Shown: piece after piece, positions 14,384-14,664 of the stretch
Position numbering within the stretch: the first letter of the stretch is position 1
Layout: the number at the start of each line of letters is the position of its first letter
Source of the DNA: CAYQUC01 sp964514215
Lineage (GTDB): Bacteria; Pseudomonadota; Gammaproteobacteria; UBA6429; Thiohalophilaceae
NCBI GenBank assembly: GCA_964514215.1
Contig: CAZEPW010000074.1
Span: 1 to 14,664, forward strand
Direction: 5' to 3'
DNA length: 14,664 nt
Translations under genes and position numbers: made by a program
Notes under the pieces: model-generated
Databases searched by the model: none
What the model saw: only the letters and a program-made list of their open reading frames with translations
Told to the model about the DNA's origin: nothing

Positions 14384-14664
14384 TGTAATTAGAGCTTAAC
14401 AGGTAATATCGAATTATCGTAATCGGATTTCCTATATTGACACTAATTATTGATAAAGCATTTGAAGTTGTTACCCGAATTAAATAACAAAAATATTATT
14501 TATGAGTTATCGATTAATCTTTCTGACACAACTATTTGTAAAGTAGGCCTAAGAGATATTATTTAAGAAAGACGTCAGTAATATATAATGCCACACATAG
14601 CTGTTTTGAAGTGACGGAAACCAAAGCTGTTGCAAATTTAAATGATGCCACTTAGTTAACCTGA
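14384..14664. other. AT-rich right end, no gene seen
   Basis: No convincing coding frame, RNA gene or strong hairpin was found between the SOR-like promoter region and the window end. Confidence 0.5.

Overview
The window is an AT-rich chromosomal segment, most likely from a gammaproteobacterium. Supporting signs are Sec and Tat export, Shine-Dalgarno sites, an Lnt-type acyltransferase domain, GGDEF signalling and a Tat-exported superoxide-reductase-like protein. The genus cannot be told from the sequence. I see no tRNA, rRNA, CRISPR array, transposase or phage gene. The left edge (1-58) is a GC-rich REP-like sequence, unlike everything after it.

Layout. (i) 1-621: the 3' part of a gene for tandem concanavalin-like domains; its last repeat is broken by two in-frame stops that sit in a perfect hairpin. 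(ii) 858-2546 (+): a membrane diguanylate cyclase, convergent with 2548-3447 (-), a secreted PstS-like binding protein. (iii) 3448-4382: a long AT-rich intergenic region. (iv) 4383-10739 (+): four closely spaced genes. These are a DUF1800 protein with a leader module and calcium-binding repeats, a Tat-exported DUF1501 protein, a 152-residue protein matching the DUF1800 leader module, and an apolipoprotein N-acyltransferase-like enzyme fused to a C39-type double-glycine peptidase. (v) 10763-12088 (-): a cytochrome b5-fatty acid desaturase fusion. (vi) 12202-12765 (-): an unknown membrane-anchored protein. (vii) 13089-13682 (+): a secreted Cys-rich protein that may be a third leader-module member. 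(viii) 13874-14284 (-): a Tat-exported SOR/desulfoferrodoxin-like protein. A bidirectional terminator lies between the last two genes.

The notable system is region iv. The 152-residue protein and the DUF1800 protein both begin with a Sec signal peptide, then about 20-25 residues further on carry a textbook double-glycine leader (LTDQEMQKIVGG and LTDEAMQEIQGA). Such leaders are normally cut in the cytoplasm by the C39 domain of an ABC exporter. Here there is no ABC exporter. The C39 domain is instead fused, behind an extra membrane helix, to an Lnt-like acyltransferase, with both catalytic domains predicted to face the periplasm. I infer a two-step maturation: signal peptidase, then periplasmic GG/GA cleavage. 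A possible third step is acylation of the new N-terminus by the Lnt-like domain, which would be cysteine-independent lipidation. The convergent desaturase next door could relate to the acyl donor. The sequence directly supports the fusion and the paired leaders; the acylation step is a hypothesis.
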